A stretch of 43,278 bases of DNA from a virus, in IMG/VR virus record IMGVR_UViG_3300015360_000079, positions 1 to 43,278 of that record, one strand, 5' to 3'. Of the stretch, positions 40,572-43,278 are shown one piece after another. Position 1 is the stretch's first letter. Every line of letters begins with the position of its first letter. The position numbers were made by a program, and so were the translations under genes. The notes under the pieces were generated by a model. That model did not search any database. It saw nothing but the letters and a program-made list of their open reading frames with translations, and was not told the DNA's origin.

Positions 40572-40954
40572 CCCCAAGCCCAGAACTAAACGCGGTTCTA
40601 ATACCAAACCTGCTAAGCATGGAAAAACTAAAATACACAGACCTAATAGAGTTTACGAGGTGGATTGGCTTGAGTGATTTTAGTAAAAGAGAACAGCATA
40701 TAACCCTTGGGATGGTAAGAAATCTTAGCATCTGGGATGTTACTGAAACAAAGATAGATAGATTTGGGCCACAAGCATGGAACTATTTTCTTTGTTTTCA
40801 ACATCTTCAATGGTTAATGGCAAACACGGGGATTGACACTCAGCAGAAAATCTGGGATAATGTATGTAATCAATCAAGAATCCGTGCCCTATGGCTACAA
40901 GAAAATATGCCGCACTTGTATCAAAACTCTTTGCAGGAGAATCAATCTTCCTAA
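40568..40954 (+). CDS. hypothetical 128-aa protein
   Basis: A GTG start overlaps the helicase stop. The product is helical with many Trp residues (LIEFTRWIGLSDFSKREQHI, later WNYFLCFQHLQWLMANTGID). It has no nucleotide-binding motif. Its end overlaps the next gene by 64 bases in a different frame. Unknown function, coupled to the helicase. Confidence 0.6.
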   Translation: MTPSPELNAVLIPNLLSMEKLKYTDLIEFTRWIGLSDFSKREQHITLGMVRNLSIWDVTETKIDRFGPQAWNYFLCFQHLQWLMANTGIDTQQKIWDNVCNQSRIRALWLQENMPHLYQNSLQENQSS

Positions 40955-41181
40955 CAATTGATTCCTCCCGCAGTCCACAAGCTGTGCATGTAGCACTTTG
41001 TAAAGAAAAGAAACTACAAGAGAACTTCCTTAATGAATTTGACTGTGCTCCCGAACATCATAAACTGAGAATGAAAAAGCTACCAAACCCCGCAAACACA
41101 TACCAATTTTACTTAGAAGAAGTTAAGCTTGGCTTTACTATCTTGGATGAACCACCGGGGATTACAGAAGATGGCAACTAG
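40891..41181 (+). CDS. hypothetical 96-aa protein, related to its downstream neighbour
   Basis: Begins MATRKYAALVSKLFAGESIF and continues ITIDSS-like into a Lys-rich helix (LCKEKKLQENFLNEFDCAPE). The first five residues and the general order match the product at 41171, suggesting a tandem duplication. It overlaps the preceding gene by 64 bases and the next by 11. No known motif. Confidence 0.6.
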   Translation: MATRKYAALVSKLFAGESIFLTIDSSRSPQAVHVALCKEKKLQENFLNEFDCAPEHHKLRMKKLPNPANTYQFYLEEVKLGFTILDEPPGITEDGN

Positions 41182-41407
41182 AAAACTCAGAATCTATGAA
41201 GGTGTTTGGGAAAAACTTAAGAAGGATGGCAAAGCTTTTATCACTGCCAAAGATTCCAAACAGAAAGCACGCATCATTAAGGGCGTGATTAAAGAGAAGT
41301 ATCAGGATGATGAAAACAAATTTAACTATGAGAAACTTGAATACAAAATCTATCCCCATGGAATCAATTTTATTTTAAACAAATGCCCCTCAATTAAGGA
41401 CTTCTAA
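41171..41407 (+). CDS. hypothetical 78-aa protein, paralogue of the 40891 product
   Basis: The ATG at 41171 (MATRKLRIYEGVWEKLKKDG) follows ACAGAAG and is preferred over an in-frame ATG at 41129. It is Lys-rich and alternates strand and helix (AFITAKDSKQKARIIKGVIK). It shares the MATRK start and similar spacing with its neighbour and ends in IKDF. Unknown function. Confidence 0.6.
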   Translation: MATRKLRIYEGVWEKLKKDGKAFITAKDSKQKARIIKGVIKEKYQDDENKFNYEKLEYKIYPHGINFILNKCPSIKDF

Positions 41408-41409
41408 TT

Positions 41410-41841
41410 ATGAACATTGACGGTAAGCCAGAACATACAATGCAGGAAGTTATGCAAGCTCACGTTGCTAAAATTGGTGACTTCCCCGGGCTTGGCACTG
41501 AATCTAAGAAACCCTTGGATGCAGAAGCGCCTGCTACCATTCCCAACCTTGAGCAGATTAAAGAATTCTGCCATGACACAGGTTCTAATTTCCATATCTC
41601 AATGAGCAGGAATAACACTGAGGTTGTTATCTACAATCCCGCGTTGGATTCTAGGGTTTCTCTTTGTGATTCTCGACTCCAACCTAGCTGCATGGTAGCT
41701 GATGTTCTTTCTAGGATGCAAAAAGTATTTGAAGATATGAAAGCTGAAGCAGCAGAACTAATTGCTAAAAATGCTTTCAATAATCTTGAGCGTGTTGGAC
41801 TTCACGCAGTAGGAAGTAAAGAGGGAGAGAAACCGCAATGA
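41410..41841 (+). CDS. hypothetical 143-aa protein
   Basis: Starts three bases after the previous stop. The N-terminus is polar, the centre strand-rich (SNFHISMSRNNTEVVIYNPA), and the end a charged helix (VLSRMQKVFEDMKAEAAELI). Three cysteines are scattered and do not form a clear site. Overlaps the next gene by ATGA. Confidence 0.6.
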   Translation: MNIDGKPEHTMQEVMQAHVAKIGDFPGLGTESKKPLDAEAPATIPNLEQIKEFCHDTGSNFHISMSRNNTEVVIYNPALDSRVSLCDSRLQPSCMVADVLSRMQKVFEDMKAEAAELIAKNAFNNLERVGLHAVGSKEGEKPQ

Positions 41842-42134
41842 GCCAAGCACAATCCCAAGTTAAGGAAGTCCCACTAGATTTTCAAATGAGGCTTGCAGAA
41901 ATTAAGCGCAAGCTAGAAGTTAACGAGCCAGGTTTTGGAACACTGCTGAATCATATTCATAAACAAATCCACAGTCTCCCAGAACTTTCTTATATCTTGA
42001 GTGAGGAAGATATTGGCAGGATTGTTGAATCTAACAAGCGTGAAATGAAAATTGAAATCTCAGCTAAGGAAAAACCTGAAGGTCAATCCCTTAGATCTGA
42101 ACTGAAAAAAGGAGTAAGCGTTGATGACTTCTAG
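41838..42134 (+). CDS. hypothetical 98-aa protein
   Basis: Coupled by ATGA to the upstream gene. A charged helical protein (FQMRLAEIKRKLEVNEPGFG and SEEDIGRIVESNKREMKIEI) ending in VDDF. No motif was recognised. The end overlaps the next start by a few bases. Confidence 0.6.
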   Translation: MSQAQSQVKEVPLDFQMRLAEIKRKLEVNEPGFGTLLNHIHKQIHSLPELSYILSEEDIGRIVESNKREMKIEISAKEKPEGQSLRSELKKGVSVDDF

Positions 42135-42402
42135 AATTCCTTATTACCTAAATACAAATACAAAAGAAAAAGCTTGGCCGGCATTTACTGTAGAACTTAG
42201 TGAAAATAAAAAAGAATTTAGAATTGTCAGCGTTTATGCCGAATCTGTAGGTGATTGGAAATCTTTAGGTGATTGGGTTAGATTTCCGTGTGGTGAGAAT
42301 ATTACAATAGATTGGTTCTTTGAAAGATTTCTTTCTGAACTATACATGACTGCTTATAACCAAGCAAAATTAGATTTACTAAATTTTATGGGAATTAAAT
42401 AA
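42124..42402 (+). CDS. hypothetical 92-aa protein
   Basis: The ATG at 42124 overlaps the previous gene and follows GGAGTAAG. The product has a strand-rich first half (PAFTVELSENKKEFRIVSVY) and an aromatic helical second half (IDWFFERFLSELYMTAYNQA). No known domain. The local sequence is more AT-rich than its neighbours. Confidence 0.6.
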   Translation: MTSRIPYYLNTNTKEKAWPAFTVELSENKKEFRIVSVYAESVGDWKSLGDWVRFPCGENITIDWFFERFLSELYMTAYNQAKLDLLNFMGIK

Positions 42403-42404
42403 TC

Positions 42405-42671
42405 ATGACGTCTAAATCCCGCAAGCCAAAGAAAGTTATTAAGCATCGCTTCACTGAAGAAGAATTCCAAATGCATTTAGATTTGGCTAGGAAGTATGGC
42501 ATTGGTGCTGGACGTGAACAAGCTAGTGCTGGAAGTGCACAAGCTAGGGAAGATCAACCGCATTGGAAATCCCATGAAAAGATTTGCATGGTTCAAGCAG
42601 CCAAGGATGTTGCAGCAGCCAATGCCAAACTAACTTATTCAATCTATAAAATCTTGGAGACTATGAAATGA
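42405..42671 (+). CDS. hypothetical 88-aa basic protein
   Basis: Starts three bases after the previous stop. A Lys-rich N-terminus (MTSKSRKPKKVIKHRFTEEE) and a central Gly/Ala/Gln segment (GIGAGREQASAGSAQARED) precede a helical end. A nucleic-acid-binding role is possible from charge alone. Overlaps the next gene by ATGA. Confidence 0.6.
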   Translation: MTSKSRKPKKVIKHRFTEEEFQMHLDLARKYGIGAGREQASAGSAQAREDQPHWKSHEKICMVQAAKDVAAANAKLTYSIYKILETMK

Positions 42672-43006
42672 CAGCCAAGTGGATTGAAGCTAATGCTTAT
42701 GAAATCCCCGCAAGGATTACTAATTCTGTTGTCCTCAGTCCGGGAGTTGTGCAACTAACAATTGAATTTGATAAGACAGCAGCACCAAAGAAAAAGTATT
42801 GGTATGCACTAGACTTCAAAACAAAACGCTACATTCAAGTGCAAGCCCGGGATGTTTATGATGCTATTGAGCGGGTTAAAGCAAGTCTGTTTGATTTTAC
42901 TAGCTTGCAAGAAAAGAAACCTAACGCTGTTTTCTGGACTCGCGCAATGACAGGCATGAGAACTAACCGTGTTCCCCGCAAGGTTAACCAATATAAGAAG
43001 CGTTGA
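42668..43006 (+). CDS. hypothetical 112-aa basic protein
   Basis: Coupled by ATGA. The strand-rich first part (SVVLSPGVVQLTIEFDKTAA) leads to a helix (ARDVYDAIERVKASLF) and a strongly basic C-terminus (MRTNRVPRKVNQYKKR) that could contact DNA or RNA. No recognised family. Confidence 0.6.
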   Translation: MTAKWIEANAYEIPARITNSVVLSPGVVQLTIEFDKTAAPKKKYWYALDFKTKRYIQVQARDVYDAIERVKASLFDFTSLQEKKPNAVFWTRAMTGMRTNRVPRKVNQYKKR

Positions 43007-43007
43007 T

Positions 43008-43278
43008 ATGGGTAGACTCTTAGTAACAATGCTTCCAGAATCTTGGATAGAATTTCACAAAGAATTAGCACGCCACCACAAGCCACTCTATAAACATTTA
43101 CAAGCGTTGGAAAATGCAGGTGGAACTGATGAAGTTGTAGCCTATCTTAATATTGTTTTAGGTTGTGAGGTAAATCATGGTGAAAGTCTGGAGCGTGCAG
43201 GAACAATCTTTCGTAACGCCCTGCTTAGAAAGTCAGGAGCTATTCTACTTCCTGATATGTCAGTCGTTCGGCCCTGGG
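43008..43278 (+). CDS. hypothetical protein, 3' end crosses the window boundary
   Basis: Starts two bases after the previous stop. The product (MGRLLVTMLPESWIEFHKEL, later ERAGTIFRNALLRKSGAILL) is helical and unrecognised. The frame is open at the right edge. Joined to the left end of the window it would finish after one more codon (GAA, then TAA at 3-5), giving 91 residues. Its 3' part overlaps the nuclease start for about 107 bases. Confidence 0.55.
   Translation, partial: MGRLLVTMLPESWIEFHKELARHHKPLYKHLQALENAGGTDEVVAYLNIVLGCEVNHGESLERAGTIFRNALLRKSGAILLPDMSVVRPW
43177..43278 (+). CDS. 5' part of the PD-(D/E)XK nuclease gene (continues at position 1)
   Basis: An ATG at 43177, preceded by GTGAGG, opens exactly 34 codons to the window end (MVKVWSVQEQSFVTPCLESQ, then ELFYFLICQSFGPG). 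They run in frame into the reading frame that is open at position 1. This supplies the missing N-terminus of the Cas4/RecB-like nuclease, including a Cys that could join the C-terminal cluster. It depends on the two ends being adjacent. Confidence 0.65.
   Translation, partial: MVKVWSVQEQSFVTPCLESQELFYFLICQSFGPG

Noticed and set aside
1-43278. tRNA genes, CRISPR arrays, integrase, transposase or attachment sites
   Set aside because: I looked for T-loop-like motifs, regularly spaced repeats and recombinase motifs and found none that could be supported by eye.

Overview
The window appears to be the complete 43,278-bp genome of a virulent tailed phage, most likely short-tailed (podovirus-like). 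It has a large and a small terminase, a portal, a scaffold candidate, a major capsid protein of the SU10/DUF5309 type, an adaptor/tail block, a lysis cassette, and two very large putative internal virion proteins, one with a lytic transglycosylase domain. I see no tape measure, sheath, integrase, repressor or RNA polymerase. Reading off the right end into the left end joins two open reading frames without a break (a PD-(D/E)XK nuclease and a 91-aa protein). The molecule was therefore probably circular or circularly permuted, and the window edges are arbitrary. The host cannot be named. Overall base composition is moderately AT-rich, and two Fur-box-like sites and a sigma-54-like promoter point to a proteobacterial host.

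Layout. 1-8750 (+): Cas4/RecB-like nuclease, Sak4-like recombination ATPase, a dNMP kinase gene whose middle has been replaced by foreign GC-rich sequence, a 158-aa replication-linked protein, family A DNA polymerase, a remnant of a DHH phosphoesterase gene, a DUF3987-type helicase-like ATPase, a MazG-like pyrophosphohydrolase and several small proteins. 8725-32525 (-): the late block, read right to left: TerS, a 49-aa overlapping ORF, TerL, portal, scaffold candidate, decoration candidate, capsid, terminator, adaptor, tail and receptor-binding candidates (SPRY and glycine-rich proteins), a possible frameshifted tail protein, membrane lysis protein, M15 endolysin, 3TM holin, then three internal virion proteins of 539, 724 and 1553 aa. 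32526-33203: a 678-bp divergent control region. 33204-34746 (+): a GC-rich cassette of small unknown genes with duplicated leaders. 34858-43278 (+): early genes including a 224-aa unknown under a strong sigma-70-like promoter, a SprT-like metalloprotease, a zinc-knuckle protein with an acidic tail, an SF1 helicase and a run of small overlapping unknown genes.

The plus-strand genes plausibly supply replication, recombination and nucleotide control. The minus-strand block supplies packaging, virion assembly, DNA ejection and lysis. The most unusual part is the control region and accessory cassette at 32.7-34.8 kb. It carries two Fur-box-like sites, one full-consensus and one weaker sigma-54 promoter, a long inverted repeat, and genes built from shuffled leaders and Ala/Lys/Trp-rich helical repeats. 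All functional calls come from motifs read by eye; no database search was run.
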